The notes: generated by a model not told the origin, from the letters alone. A stretch of 64,000 bases of DNA from Ashinkailepas kermadecensis (GCA_034440615.1 JAOTOM010003976.1:55001-119000); one strand, 5' to 3'. Positions 10,966 through 24,338 are shown, numbered from the stretch's first letter. Program-made: numbers and translations.

Positions 10966-12415
10966 GTCAATCGTGTTACCGATTGTGCTACAGTAGCCAT
11001 TGTCACCGATTGTGCTACAGTGGTGGCCAGTGTCACCAACTGTGCCACAGTAGCCAGTGTCACCGATTGTAACAGAGTAGCCAATGTCACCGATTGTGCT
11101 GCAGTAGCCAGTGTTACCGATTGAGCCACAGTAGCCAGTGTCACCGATTGTGCCGCAGTAAACAGTGTCACATTGTGCCACAGTAGCCAGTGTCACCGAT
11201 TGTTCCGCAGTAACCAGTGTCACCGATTGTGCTAGAGTAACCAGTGTCACCGATTGTGCCACAGTAACCAGTGTCGCCGATTGTGCCACAGTAGCCAGTG
11301 CCACCGATTGTGCCGCAGTACCCAATGTCACCGATTGTGCCACAGTAACCAGTGTCACCGATTGTGCCACAGTAGCCAGTGTCACCGATTGTGCCGCAGT
11401 AGCCAGTGTTACCGATTGTGCCACAGTAGCCAGTGTCACCGATTGTGCCGCAGTAGCTAGTGTTACCGATTGTGCCACAGTAGCCGGTGTCACAGATTGT
11501 GCCACAGTAGCCAGTGTCACCGATTGTGCCGCAGTAGCCAGTGTTATCGATTGTGCCACAGTAGCCAGTGTCACCGATTGTGCCACAGTAACCAGTGTCA
11601 CCGATTGTGCCACAGTAGCCAGTGTCACCGATTGTGCCACAGTAGCTAGTGTTACCGATTGTGCCACAGTAGCCAGTGTCACCGATTGTTCCGCAGTAGC
11701 TAGTGTTACCGATTGTGCCACAGTAACCAGTGTCACCGATTGTGCCACAGTAACCAGTGCCATCGATTGTGACACAATAACCAGTGTCGCCGATTGTGCC
11801 ACAGTAGCCAGTGTCACAGATTGTGCCGCAGTAGCCAGTGTTACCGATTGTGCCACAGTAGCCAGTGTCACCGATTGTTCCGCAGTAGCTAGTGTTACCG
11901 ATTGTGCCACAGTAACCAGTGTCACTGATTGTGCCACAGTAGCCAGTGTTACCGATTGTGCCACAGTAGCTAGTGTTACCGATTGTGCCACAGTAGCCAG
12001 TGTTACCGATTGTGCCACAGTAGCCAGTGTCACCGATTGTGCCACAGTAGCTAGTGTTACCGATTGTGCCACAGTAGCCAGTGTCACAGATTGTGCCACA
12101 GTAGCCAGTGTCACCGATTGTGCCACAGTGACCAGTGTCGCCGATTGTGCCACAGTAGCCAATGTCGCCGATTGTGCCACAGTATCCAGTGTCACCGATT
12201 GTGCCACAGTAACCAGTGTCGCCGATTGTGCCACAATAGCCAGTGTAATCGATTGTGTCACAGTAACCAGTGTCACCGATTGTTCCACAGTAGCCAGTGC
12301 CACCGATTGTGTCACAGTAGCCAGTGTCACCGATTGTGCCACGGTAGCCATTATCACCGATTATGCCGCAGTAGCCAGTGTAATCGATTATGCCACAGTA
12401 GCCAGTGTCACTGAT
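10966..12415. repeat. 27-bp minisatellite (about 54 units)
   Basis: Units contain ACCGATTGTGCCACAGTAGC then CAGTGTC, with AACCAG, TAGTGTT and GCCGCAG variants. As 27 is divisible by three, frames on both strands remain open for over 400 codons. Repeats of VTDCATVAS on one strand and VTLATVAQS on the other are artefacts of the array, because no splice context or initiation context supports either. Confidence 0.95.
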
Positions 12416-13776
12416 TGCAACCGCGGCGATGTCGTATTTATCTGCACACAAATGCCGGTCTTTCAACTGGTGTTCGTGGCTAGATTTGACCATGCGTTCC
12501 TGGAATTACAGTAAGTCTGTCTCACGGACGACATGAGCGCCATTCTGTCTGAAGGCCATCAAAGCTACGTCTTGAAATAGAAACCGAGGACACGAATAAA
12601 TTGTGCAAAACCCGTAGCCTGCAGTTTTCTTTCAAGCGGCTTAGAAGAGACGCAAAAACACATATCGCCAGTGTCTCCGTACGTGTTTTTTTTTAATGCA
12701 AAGGATGGCAGCTCAGCCGGGCTGGCGTCTGGCATCACCTAGCATCGCCTAGCATCGCCTGGCATCGTCTGTCCACTGCAGTGTGACAGACCCTGCCCAA
12801 CAGTCTTTATGTAAATCGTGTACATGAGTCAGGTCCGCGCTGGTCTGTTCTTTACCATACCAATCACACGGCGTCATTTGAACGAAGCGAGATGAAACCG
12901 CTGATGACCGGCCAAACAGTCAACTGAAGCTTCGGAAAGGCCGAATGCAGAGCAAACTCCGGTCACCATCAAGTTTATGTCAGGAATGGGAATGTTGACT
13001 TTGCGCCGTAATGTTACATCTGAGACGACTTCTCATATCGGAAGGGACACGATTATATGCCGTACATAACTTGGGTCCAGTCCAAACAGCAGACACTGCC
13101 CTCGAGTTCAAGCATAACACGATATCTAAATTGATATGAAAGGAAGTTCATGAAACGTCCATATTTATTGATGTGAGAAATTCCAGTTCATTTGTACACG
13201 AGATGACATACGACCTGTTCCATTGACAATCATATCCTGCTAGAAACTCCACGAAGCTCCACTTCTCCACTCTATTAGCACCACAATCCCGCCCCAAGCT
13301 CCAGGAAACTGTTCCAAGCGCTTCGATCCTGTGGTGTGGTTTAGGCGAAGAGCTACAAAGCGTGAGCACTATCGGCAAAATAAATTCCAGGAAACGACGC
13401 GGGCTTCCCAGGTTTCAGGCTGGTTTGGGATTGATAATCGATATGATATAAGTGGTTGGGAAATTTTTTCTTCTTCACATATTCATAAAGGCTTATTATA
13501 GCGTGTCGTGTTACCTGCCCAAAAGCCGATTAGTTTATGAAGAAAACGAGCACATGTTCGGCGAACAGCTGATATCTCCTCAAGTATCCACCGGTCGTTC
13601 CATTTGTGTGCTGTTCGAATCTCCCTGACATTATTATATCACGTTCTCCGCTGTCGACCAATGGAACAGGCACACAGTTGCGTAAAGTCGTTAGAATGTG
13701 AATTGCATTACCCGGAATTTGCGATTTCTACACTGACGTGTACATGGGCTTAACCGCCAGACATCTCCCAAATTGT
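12416..13776. other. unassigned intronic sequence
   Basis: A three-unit 12-bp repeat (CATCGCCTAG type) lies at 12733-12772. Nothing else is recognised. Confidence 0.4.
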
Positions 13777-13908
13777 CCTGGTTGGTTTGGGGGATTTACG
13801 ACGCACTCGGCAACTGAGGTCATATGGCGTCGCCTGCCTCTCACCCTGGCAGGGACGGCAGGCACCGTGGGGAGTCAAACCTCGTACCTCTGGCATCCGA
13901 CCAGATCC
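13777..13908 (-). mobile_element. diverged relative of the tRNA-derived SINE
   Basis: The GGTTGGTTTGG start, the TTTACGACGCACTC segment, the CATATGGCGTCGCC block and a degraded B box in the same order parallel the SINE at 9329-9487. Sequence identity is clearly lower, so this is an older subfamily or a cousin sharing the 3' part. A CCCA run abuts one end. Confidence 0.65.
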
Positions 13909-13910
13909 CA

Positions 13911-13936
13911 CCCACCCACCCACCCACCCACCCATC
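13911..13936. repeat. (CCCA)n microsatellite
   Basis: Six or so units of CCCA directly beside the diverged SINE. Confidence 0.9.
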
Positions 13937-14292
13937 TCATTTTAAAGCCCCAGATTACGACTGCTATATTTTCAAAGGGCCCCGTTCTTGCTTAAAATAA
14001 TTAGTGGCTGACGTAATTTTCCTGTGGAGAGGAAAGTTTTCCTATTTCACGCATTCTAGTTCACAACGCTCGGTCGCTACCACGCCAACGTTCGTGCACG
14101 TGTACGGCCGCCTTGCGCATTCGGTGAATTCGCCACATTTCGTCGGATTCTGTGGTTTCTGCCAGGCCTTCTACATTTTGCTAGTCGCTGCTACATGATA
14201 GTCTTGTGCCATATTTAACGTCATGGAATGATCTTTATGGGGGTTCGCTGGGAAAACCCGATGAATTCAAGTGGGTGATACGCAGCGCTGCG

Positions 14293-14475
14293 ACCCCGGT
14301 AGCTCAGTTGGTTGGAGCGCTGGCCTGCGCTGGTCTCCTCTGTCCTGTCAAGACAGGGTTCGAGTGTGTTCACGCGCTCGCATTTAACCCCTGGCTGGGA
14401 GAGTTAGTTGGCAACTGGTCCGGTTAGGCCGGGAACAAGCTACCGGAGCGGCTGTGTCGGTGCATTGACGACACG
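14293..14475 (+). mobile_element. tRNA-like SINE head with body
   Basis: GGTAGCTCAGTTGG is a textbook A box and GGGTTCGAGTG, about 45 bp later, is a partial B box. The inner arms do not fold as a tRNA and the 3' acceptor strand is absent. The remainder to about 14475 is presumed SINE body. Confidence 0.5.
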
Positions 14476-14754
14476 TTGAACTCTCGGTCAAAATTCTGCC
14501 GTTGAACTGGAATTCATGAATCTGGTGGTGTGGCCAGGGCTCACACAACAAGCCCTGCTGGGCAATAGGACCCCGGCTCATAAAAGCATCCAGCAGGAAT
14601 TCGGACGAGATTTTATATAAAAATATCTTCCAACATTTTATCGCAGGAAAGATATCCTGATACCCCTCCCCCGAGCTTCGATGCACCTCATCTATTTGCT
14701 CAAATATGCTCTTGGATTGGCCACCCAACCGAGGCAATTGTTTGGTGTTCTTTT

Positions 14755-15860
14755 TTAGACCTGTTGCCCTGTTCTTCGTCTCTTGATATGTTTTAGCGTT
14801 TCAGCGTTTTTTTTTTAGAGACTTGTCCTTTCTGGAATATCCGGCGCTTTGTAGGGCTTTGTTGCTTTTTGTGGACCCACAGTGTGTTTTAGGATCAGTG
14901 AGTTTTCGAAGACCCCCGATGTCTTTATTTAATATCGCAGCCTTTTTGTCCCTTTTACGGACCATGTCGCTTTTGCGGGGCCAGCCTGCTTTTGAGGCCT
15001 TCATGCGGTCCTTGCGGCAGGTGTGCTTTAATAACCTCCGGTGTGCTTTCTTTAGAACTCCCGGGGTGTATATTTCGGGGCCCAGCGCATTTTTTTACTC
15101 CAGCGTATGTTTTAAGTCCCTGTCGCTTTTTGCGAGACACGGAGATCTTTGGAGGGCCCCGATGCGTTTTCGTTTTGTTCTTTTTTATTTGGCCCTCGAC
15201 ATCAATTTCTGAAGCTCCAGCGCCATTTTGGGGGGCTTCGGCATGATTTCTCGGGTCCCGGCGTGATTTATCGGGCCCAGGCGCGTGGTTCCTGGGATCG
15301 ACGCGATCATTGTGGACCCCTTGTAATTTTTCGAATCCCGGGTCCCCCTGGCGCGATTCTGTGGCCTCCCGACGCCATATTTGTCAGCCCCACCGAGACG
15401 TATCAAGCCCAGGTACATTTTGCAGGGTCCTATGCGATATTTGGAGGCCTCTGGCGCGATTTTTGGGGCTCCAAATTGATTTTTTAGGGCCCGGACATTT
15501 TTCTAAATATAATCGCGAAAAGCGAGCCTTCAGGTCCAATTTTCCTGGTTCTGACGGAAATATTGTGGGCCCAGAGAGTTCTTTTTAGGGCACCGGCACT
15601 ATTGTTCCTCTCTGGCGTGAGTATTCGGTGCTCGTACTTAGCCACGCCCCGTGTCGAATGATTGTTGGGGGTCCCGACGGGAATTTTGTGGCCCCAACGC
15701 GATTTCTGGGGGCCCAACGATATTTGTCTAGCTCCGGCGCCATTTTCGGTGCTCCACCACCATCTTGGGGGCCCGACGGGAAATCTTGGGGCCCTGCATA
15801 ATTTGTGGGTGCTCAGCAGGATTCTTGGGGCCCACCACCTCTCAAGGGGCATTTTCCCTC
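14755..15860. repeat. degenerate about 30-bp minisatellite, copy 1
   Basis: Alternating T-rich tracts and GGGCCC/GGGGCCCCGACGCGAT-type blocks recur about every 30 bp with heavy divergence. The start GGTGTTCTTTTTT matches the start of the related array at 49890, so this is an old array that was copied to two places. Confidence 0.75.
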
Positions 15861-16204
15861 TTTGATCCCCCTTCGGTAAACCACTGCTCCTGATAGTGGT
15901 TTCGGGATAAAATTACTGGACGCTTGACCTGTGATAATATAATTGATCTGTATGCGTTAGAATGGATGACATAGGTTGCTTCTGTTGCAAGCTCTTGAAT
16001 GGCCTGACCTCCAGAACTGTGCCGCCTTTTCACAAAACCACTATCAACGCACCAATGCAGTATCGTCCACAAACACAGCCAGACGTTGTCAAAACAGGAA
16101 CTCCACGTCAGTGTTGCTGCGGCGGCCTGGTGTGCAGTTCAATCATGGACCTGACAATCCCAGAGTCACCTTACGTGATCAATGTGGTGTTGTTGTGTCG
16201 CGTC

Positions 16205-17085
16205 GTACTGGTCACTGGTCAGTGGTCAGTACTGTAGACTGACGGTGAGCTGCGCTGGTCACTGGTCAGTGGTCAGTACTGGTTAGTGATTAGTGGTCAG
16301 TACTGGTCAGTGGTCAGTGGTCAGTACTGCGGACCGACGGTGTACTGCGCTGGTCAGTGGCCAGTACTGGTCAATGGTCAGTACTGGTCAGTGGTCAGTA
16401 CTGCGGACTGACGGTGCGCTGGGCTGGTCAGTGGTCAGTACCGCGGACTGACGGCGTGCTGCGCTGGTCAGTGGTCAGTACTGGTCAGTGGTCAGTACTG
16501 GTCAGTGGTTAGTACTGGTCTGTGGTCAGTACTGCGGACCGACGGTGTGCTGTGTTGGTCAGTAGTCAGTACCGCGGACTGACGGCGTGCTGCGCTGGTA
16601 AGTGGTCAGTACTGGTCAGTGGTCAGTACTGGTCAGTGGTCAGTACCGCGGACTGACGGCGTGCTGCGCTGGTCAGTGGTCAGTACTGGTCAGTGGTCAG
16701 TACTGGTCTGTGGTCAGTACTGCGGACTGACGGTGCGCTGGGCTGGTCAGTGGTCAGTACTGGTCAGTGGCCAGTACTGGTCAGTGGTCAGTACCGCGGA
16801 CTGACGGCGTGCTGCGCTGGTAAGTGGTCAGTACTGTCAGTGGTCAGTACTGGTCAGTGGTCAGTACCGCGGACTGACGGCGTGCTGCGCTGGTAAGTGG
16901 TCAGTACTGGTCAGTGGTCAGTACTGGTCAGTGGTCAGTACTGGTCAGTGGTCAGTACTGGTCAGTGGTCAGTACCGCGGACTGACGGCGTGCTGCGCTG
17001 GTAAGTGGTCAGTACTGGTCAGTGGTCAGTACCGCGGACTGACGGTGCGCTGGGCTGGTTAGTGGTCAGTACTGTGGACTTAAGA
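16205..17085. repeat. nested minisatellite with 17-bp core and higher-order unit
   Basis: The core GGTCAGTGGTCAGTACT repeats one to five times. Each run is then broken by a block with GCGGACTGACGGCGTGCTGC, giving a higher-order repeat with a variable number of cores per block. Confidence 0.92.
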
Positions 17086-18224
17086 CCTATTGAATGTATA
17101 TGTTGGCTTCCAATAAAGCCCAGAAACTACATCGTCAGATTGTCTCCACCGAAATAAGCATACCTGCGAATGACGAAATCAGGCGTGAAAGTTATGTGCA
17201 GCTGCTGTGCGAGACTGTGTCAATGTCTACAAGGGTCGGGTGTAGTTCGGCATAGTTCGATACCTGACCACGTCCGGAACTTGCTGTCCTGACACCACCA
17301 ATTATTATAATCATACAATATGAGTCAATTTACTAATTGCATCCTTACAGACAAGGCAGATATGATACATACAAGTACCAAATTTCAGATTTCACGCGGC
17401 TACAAAATTTCGACAGCGTCCCATAAAATTCCACACTGGAGCAGCCATGTATAATAAGAATCTTTCAGAAATCCCCAATGAAGCATACCTTTCTCCTCAT
17501 TGGAAGAAAATAAACCTGTATTTCGCTATATATAATTTTCAAAGGTCGCCCACCACATTTTAAATCCATGGACACTTCTCTAAAACATTATATCATCGAG
17601 TAAATGCATTCAAGAACGAAATGCAGAGCCCTTTCGTACATCACCTTCCGTGTGCTACCTATCACATCCCCCTCCATCCCCTCTCAATCGATTTGGATCC
17701 ACCCATTTCCTCCATGCATTGCACTCACCCCCAATCATTTTCATAAATCAAGGTTCTTGCCCAGGGGCACAGCCAGGGCACAGGCTCACTTCGTGCGACG
17801 AAATTTTCTGGTTTTACGTGATCAAAATCTAAAGTTCTTGTTTAACCTCGTGTAATTCGGTTCCTAAGGGGGCGAGACCCCGCTCCCCCTCCTTTAGCTG
17901 CGACCCTGCCCTGGCCTCCTTATAGAAAGGAAGCGTGACCCAGACCGTTCCCAAAGCACTGTGTGAATAGTCCTTACAAATTCAGCTTAGTTACATTTTC
18001 AAGAGCAACGAACTGTTGAGCACTATCTATTAATGCCATAAAACGACACGACTGTGAAGCGTCACACATCAGTGTTCACCCGCAGCTTGGGAAGACGCCA
18101 CGCGTTACTGCTCACCCGCAACTCGGGGAGCATCATGCCCTTCCATGTTCGTCAGCCAATTTGGGAGGCAGAACAGTTCGGCTGAATTGTCAGACGGCCG
18201 CCATGGGTCCAGCTGGCTGCTGCA
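17086..18224. other. mostly unassigned; possible small GC-ended element at 17758-17920
   Basis: CCAGGGGCACAGCCAGGGCA near 17761 and CGACCCTGCCCTGG near 17901 are loosely inverted, suggesting a short non-autonomous element. The rest is unrecognised. Confidence 0.3.
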
Positions 18225-19275
18225 GTCTTGTTTTGGGTCCAGTTGGCTTCTGCAGTCTTGTTTTAGTTTAGCACGCTTCTGCAGTCCTGTTATCCGTGTC
18301 CAGTCCAGCACCCTTCTGCAGTCCTGTTATCAGGATAGCAGATAACAGGACGCTTCTGCAGTCTTATTATCCGTGTCCGGTCCAGCACCCTTCTGCAGTC
18401 CTGTTGTCCGTGTCCAGTCCAGCACCCTTCTGCAGTCCTGTTATCCGTGTCCGGTCCAGCACCCTTCTGCAGTCCTGTTATCCGTGTCCAGTCCAGCACC
18501 CTTCTGCAGTCCTGTTATCCGCGTCCGGTCCAGCACCCTTCTGCAGTCCTGTTATCCGCGTCCGGTCCAGCACCCTTCTGCAGTCCTGTTATCCGTGTCC
18601 AGTCCAGCACCCTTCTGCAGTCCTGTTATCCGTGCCCGGTCCCGCACCCTTCTGCAGTCCTGTTATCCGTGTCCGGTCCAGCACCCTTCTGCAGTCCTGT
18701 TATCCGTGTCCGGTCCCGCACCCTTCTGCAGTCATGTTATCCGTGTTCAGTCCAGCACGCTTCTGCAGTCCTGTTATCCGTGTCCGGTCCAGCACCCTTC
18801 TGCAGTCCTGTTATCCGTGTCCAGTCCAGCACCCTTCTCCAGTCCTGTTATCCGTGTCCGGTCCAGCACCCTTCTGCAGTCCTGTTATCCGTGTCCGGTC
18901 CAGCACCCTTCTGCAGTCCGGTTATCCGAGGCCGGTCCAGCACCCTTCTCCAGTCCTGTTATCCGTGTCCGGTCCAGCACCCTTCTGCAGTCCTGTTATC
19001 CGTGTCCGGTCCAGCACCCTTCTGCAGTCCTGTTATCCGTGTCCGGTCCAGCACCCTTCTGCAGTCCTGTTATCCGTGTCCGGTCCAGCACCCTTCTGCA
19101 GTCCTGTTATCCGTGTCCGGTCCAGCACCCTTCTGCAGTCCTGTTATCCGCGTTCGGTCCAGCACCCTTCTGTAGTCCTGTTATCCGTGTCCGGTCCAGC
19201 ACCCTTCTGCAGTCCTGTTATCCGTGTCCGGTCCAGCACGATTCTGCGGTCCTGTTGCCCGTGTCCAGTCCAGCT
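18225..19275. repeat. 37-bp minisatellite (about 27 units)
   Basis: Units contain GTCCGGTCCAGCACCCTTCT then GCAGTCCTGTTATCCGT, with GTCCAGTCC and CTCCAGTCC variants. Frames open on the plus strand for over 300 codons are due to the array. Confidence 0.95.
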
Positions 19276-22200
19276 GGCTTCACACTAGGAGCTCCGGACT
19301 TCACGCACCAGCAGCTCTAATGCGAATCACTCGACGTGACTCTCAGCAGGTGGACTTGCTCCGTGCAGATTAGATCGGCAACCGGACAGCAATGCAATGC
19401 CAACATTGGGCGATGGGAATGGACTGGAGCCTACACAAAGAGCAGACAACGGAGCATTTAAGATATGAACGATTATGTGGATTCTGACCGATTCCTTCAA
19501 CATGGGAATACCGTAGCGTGGTGTCGATACGCGAACCGCTTTCCCGCCTTGCGAGAAAATAAAAATGGTCTAAACGTAAACCTCGTATTAGCGGCAAATC
19601 TGTGATTGCTTTACTACTCCTGAGGTCATTCCTAGATCACTTTGAGATGTGAGTTCCCACGCTGCATAGGCATGATTGGGGCGGGGGCGGGGAAGGAGCA
19701 AATTATCTTTTCCAGAGACAAAGCTGCCTCGAAAAATGGTTTTATCTAGTGTACGCCCATAGATCCAATGGTTAAGCTTCGGTCTGATTGACAGCGTACA
19801 CAAAGTGACATGCCTGCTACGCTGGTATCTCCAGAACGGGGTCTCCCGCCGGGGCGCCATAATGCAAAGTGCGGACTGCAGCACAGTCCGCACACACACA
19901 GTCCGCACGCAGCACACACAGCCGCTCTCAACAGTTGATATCGGGCGGATAGTAGTTCTGCGAAGTTCTCAGCCACCTGTTTGTTTTGTAATGCCGAATG
20001 CCGATGTTAGCGCAGTCGGACTCCTGGTGCACTATGTCATGCATGGTGACCCTGGTGATAGATGGCTGCGATGGTCGGGAAAGATCGCCAAACTACCTCA
20101 GCAGAGGTAGTTTGGTCGAAATAGCACACAGACACTTGACCGCTCCGTTGTTTCGCAGGCAATGCGGCACTTCCGCTGATCAACCAGTCATCCACGCACG
20201 CGACACAATGAGCAATTTATCGCCTTCAGAATGAAGGGCAACGATTGACCGGAAACAGGCACCAGTGAATGACACAGAGGGAAAGGCAGAGTCGGGTGCA
20301 TTATCGAATACGTTAATGATTGACGTTCACGAATGGAAGAAGGCTACATAAGGGACTACGCCAGCTGGATGATGGTGATCAACGGGGAGTGGTGCTGGAT
20401 ATACGACAATGACGGGAAAAATAAGTGGCGAGTGGAAATGAGGGCGAATTGAGGACAGTGGTGGATAGCGGATTGCGACTAATGGAGGATGGTGGCGAGC
20501 GCAGGACGAGCGTGGATGAAGGACAGATGTTTAGGCTGTGGAGGACGAACATGGACGTAGGATAATAGTGGGATGGAGAAGTCTGACTTAAAATTAAAAT
20601 AAAATAAAAAGCGGTTTTGAAGGCGACCTGGCCCACCTAGGCACACCCGTATGCAGTGCCCATCGGCACCTGTGGGAAATACCGTGTCCGGACCCAGCCC
20701 CACGAATCAGTGCCGTGGCGGACTGGGACAGGCGGCGTGTGCAAGACTGGCATCACTAACGCTCTCAGCCGAGACGCTGGCTTATCGAACGGCAAACCGG
20801 TTGCTATGCTCAGCGGACAGCAGGCGAGATGGAGCTTAGCTATGTACTGTACCTTTTGTGCCTCCATCCACTGATCACGTCAGCACCAAAAGCAAAGATC
20901 AATCGAGGGAGACGAAGTATACTATTACTGACCCCGTCAGCATGATGTGCATAGATACTTCATCAGCCTGCAATGGATTCGTCGTGATGTACATCGGGGT
21001 GTGACAGCCAGGAGCTATGGAACTCCAAGATCTGCCCATAAATATGGCGGGAATTGATGTAGACAACATGACTAATTGCAATGGGTTGGTTATATCGGCT
21101 TTAGTGTGCACTGGCAATGATGACCATTTAATACCAATGAATAAATTAGCATTAGAGAGCAAATGAATTGCGTTCAAAGACTACAGACAACACAATGTGC
21201 TCGTTTCATCGAGAGCCAGAGATATTCCGGGCTTTCTTTGTCACATAACACGCGGAGCTGCGGTTGAATAACGGTATAAAAAGCGCACAATATGAGTGAT
21301 AAAGATGAAGCTCCCACGCCACTCCCTCAATTTCAGTACAAAAATAACATGAGTACAGGTCCTGGTTTGGGTGGCATTGTATTTAGCCGAGTACGCCCGG
21401 TAGGCTTAATGGACGCTTTTTCAGTTCAGAGGCCAATATATGTATGGTGCACACATTTTTGGATGGTAAAGGGCACCAGACCGAGCCGGAACTTTTATAA
21501 ACGTGCCGTCAACTCGTGCAAACGTTCCTGGGCGGATGCCATCATCGACAACATTGCCGACTCCACAAGAAACTTGCATCAAGAGTGCCGGAATTACCGA
21601 AACGGGTGACGAGCTACTGAGCGAGCTACTTAAACTTAAGACCACATCGAATTTGTCATACCATGTAGCATTCCCCAAAGGACCTCAAAGGGCAGACCTC
21701 AAAGGGCAGGCCTGAAAGGGCATGGCCTCAGCACTTTTGAGGCCATAAGGCTGTTATCGAGGACGTCGACAGCTAAGCCACCACTAGTGTCTGACGGGGA
21801 ACTGGAATCACAGACAGTAGCACTGAGCCAGCAACAGTGTTTCGGAATATTCGAGGGTGGCGCCAAACCATCAATGGTGGTGTCACCGACAGTGATTTGC
21901 AACCATGGACAATATGATTCGACTGTCAACAATATCGTCTCGACTATTAACAGTGGTTCTGGACCACTGTAAATGGTGCGGAACTCCGAACAGTGACGTC
22001 AGACCACCGGTGGTGATGGACGATTGCTCCATGGTGGTGATGGTGATGGAATGGTGATGGTGATCGTCCATCACCACCAGCCGGTGGTGATGGACGATCG
22101 CTACAGACAATGCGCCGCCAGAAGTGTGCTGAAACAGCGGCACGAGGTGTTGCCGAACGACCAGCAGTATTGCCGGGCCAGCAACAGCAGCGCAAAACAA

Positions 22201-22573
22201 CAAAAGTGCCGCTCAACCTCCACAAAGTCAGCCATTGTGGTTAGCACGACGGTAAACGATGGCGCCTACGATGCTGTAGATAGCACCACCAGCGAGGGCC
22301 GGCCTCCGCCCGTCGGTGACAGCCGCAGGGCATTAGGCAGGATGCCGGGGGTGGGACAGGCGTCATGACGTCTTGTGCCGCCATACTGCGTACTTGGCCG
22401 GCTGGGACGGCCCAGGCGACGCGTTGTGGTGTCTCCGGCCGACGCGACGGCGCGGCACCAGATCCGGCCGTATCGGGTGCACAGGTGTGACGTCACGGCC
22501 GCATTGCCGCACATCCTGTGACGTGCTGTCGGCTGACGACCGGATGGCGGCTACGACCACCTCGCCGGTAGCT
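19276..22573. other. unassigned intronic sequence
   Basis: A perfect 12-bp hairpin occurs at 20088-20115. A GGTGGTGATGG-rich tract with a repeated CCGGTGGTGATGGACGAT lies at 22005-22104. From about 22260 the sequence becomes GC- and CpG-rich with no recognisable exon. Confidence 0.4.
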
Positions 22574-22631
22574 GCGGTCGGACGCGCCGGCCTGCCCGCC
22601 GGCCTGCCCGCCGGCCGGCGCATCCGACCGC
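22574..22631. repeat. GC-rich 18-bp inverted repeat with repetitive loop
   Basis: Arms GCGGTCGGACGCGCCGGC (22574-22591) and GCCGGCGCATCCGACCGC (22614-22631) pair with one mismatch. The 22-nt loop is made of GCCCGCCG repeats that can themselves pair. Confidence 0.8.
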
Positions 22632-22880
22632 GTGGGTCGTCGGTGTGGAACATGACTTGCCCTCTTGTGGCGCCATGTTTCAGGAAGCTGTGCGCGCATT
22701 TCAGCGCTGGGCTGGGCTGGACAAATTTGCACAGTTGCACATAGTGACCCAGCTGAGCTTAAACTTGGTCAGGCTTGTTTTCATATTCACTACATCACCT
22801 TGCATGCCAATTTCCGCAGAATCATGACGGGCGATGGAGTACGCCACTGGTCAATTTGTCACGGAATACCCCAAGCACCA

Positions 22881-24097
22881 TAAAGACATAAAGACATAAA
22901 AGATCAGTGCAACTATGAGCCACAAGGGCCCTTCTTGGTTGCACTTTGGACACTGAACCAGTTGCCCACCAAATCTGTAGATCAACCCTCCCTGGAATAC
23001 AGAAAAACAAGCCCCCTATTCTTATAATGATTGTCTATGCCGTTTTTAAAGATGTTCAGTGTGTTGCTACTGACAATGGTCCCTGGCAGCTGGTTCCAGT
23101 GTTCGACTACCCTGTTGGTGAAGAAAGACTGTCTTAACCTTGTTCCGCTGTGATTAACTTTAATTTTGAATTGATGACCTCTAATTGCATCATTTCTGTT
23201 AAATTCAAACAATTCACTGAGATATCCCTGTTCCTGACCATGAACAAATTTAAAAACCTCGATGAGATCTCCTCTCAGCCTTCTATATCTAAGTGAAAAC
23301 ATATTCAATTTCTTCAATCTTTCCTCATATGCCAGGTTGCCTATACCATTAACCATTTGTGTTGCCCTCTTTTGTACTCTCTCTAAAAGCCAACAATCTT
23401 TCTCATAACTGGGGGACCAAGCTTGGACACAGTATTCAAAATGTGGCCTGACATATGCACAGTAAAGCTTCCTGATGACCTCCTCACCTTTGTATGACAT
23501 ATTCCTCTGTATTGCCCCAAGCATTGCCTGTGCCTTCTTCCTGGCTTCTTTGGTCTGTTCTGATGCCCCCAATGTTGTGTTCAAAATAACACCTAAGTCC
23601 TTCTCCTGCTGAGTCACAGATAGTACTTGGCCACCCATCAAGTATGGAGCCTTCATATGCTGCCTACCTACATGCATGACTTTGCACTTATCAAAATTAA
23701 ACTTCATTTGCCATTTTTCGGACCACTTCACAAGCTCGTCTAAGTCTTTCTGCAGCAAAACCTGCTCATTGTGCCCTGTTATTGCCCTAAAGATCTTCAA
23801 ATCATCCGCAAATTTCAAAACCTTACTGCTTAGGCCACATTCAATGCTATTCACAAATATAATTAACAATAGTGGCCCCAGTACCGACACCTGGGGGACT
23901 CCACTAAGAACATTTTGCCATGATGACTTTGGACCATTTAGCATCACTCTCTGCTGTCTATCTGAAAGCCACAACTCTATCCATTTTAGGATGCTACCTG
24001 CAATACCATGGACCTGAAGCTGCATTATTAACCGTTTATGGGGTACCTTGTTAAAGGCCTTACTAAAGTCAAGATATGCTACATCAACCTGATTTCC
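22881..24097 (-). mobile_element. CR1/L2-like LINE, copy 1 (5'-truncated, inside Mef2)
   Basis: This 5'-truncated non-LTR retrotransposon contains an intact reading frame for the C-terminal part of a reverse transcriptase. Reverse-transcriptase signatures are visible: LDFSKAFNKV, SGVPQVSVLGP (Val replaces the usual Gly of the PQGS motif) and the catalytic FADD. The C-terminal tail characteristic of the CR1/L2 group follows: ERVQKRATQM, YRRLRGDLIE and HWNQLPGTIV. The frame runs to a stop near 22982. The 3' end is a short TATGTCTT-type direct repeat at 22881-22900. Similarity to copy 2 ends near 24097, and 80 bp further is the GT/GCGT microsatellite. It lies in the same orientation as Mef2, about 240 bp beyond the exon 3 donor. 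The PQVS change and truncation make it inactive. Confidence 0.9.
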
Positions 24098-24171
24098 AAC
24101 CAATGTGGGCTGAAGCATAGTAAGTGTAAGTAAGTGTCAGCTGTCCCATAAAGTCCCCTACAACAGCAGAG

Positions 24172-24324
<153 letters not shown>

Positions 24325-24338
24325 CAGAGATGTCTTAC

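Noticed and set aside
10885..12514. Long reading frames of 440-490 codons on both strands
   Set aside because: Both strands are open because a 27-bp unit lacking stops is repeated; the variants are not biased to silent positions in any one frame and no splice or start context supports one strand.
14293..14372. A functional tRNA gene
   Set aside because: The A box is good, but the B box is imperfect, the arms do not fold and the acceptor 3' strand is missing; a SINE is more likely.
20088..20115. Perfect hairpin containing GAGGTAG, the let-7 seed
   Set aside because: Only the seed matches; the following bases and the 4-nt loop with 12-bp stem are unlike a let-7 precursor.
22266..22740. Pro/Arg-rich minus-strand frames in a CpG-rich patch as a Mef2 activation-domain exon
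   Set aside because: Several frames are open because of base composition; no splice pair with matching phase and no conserved MEF2 motif could be identified.
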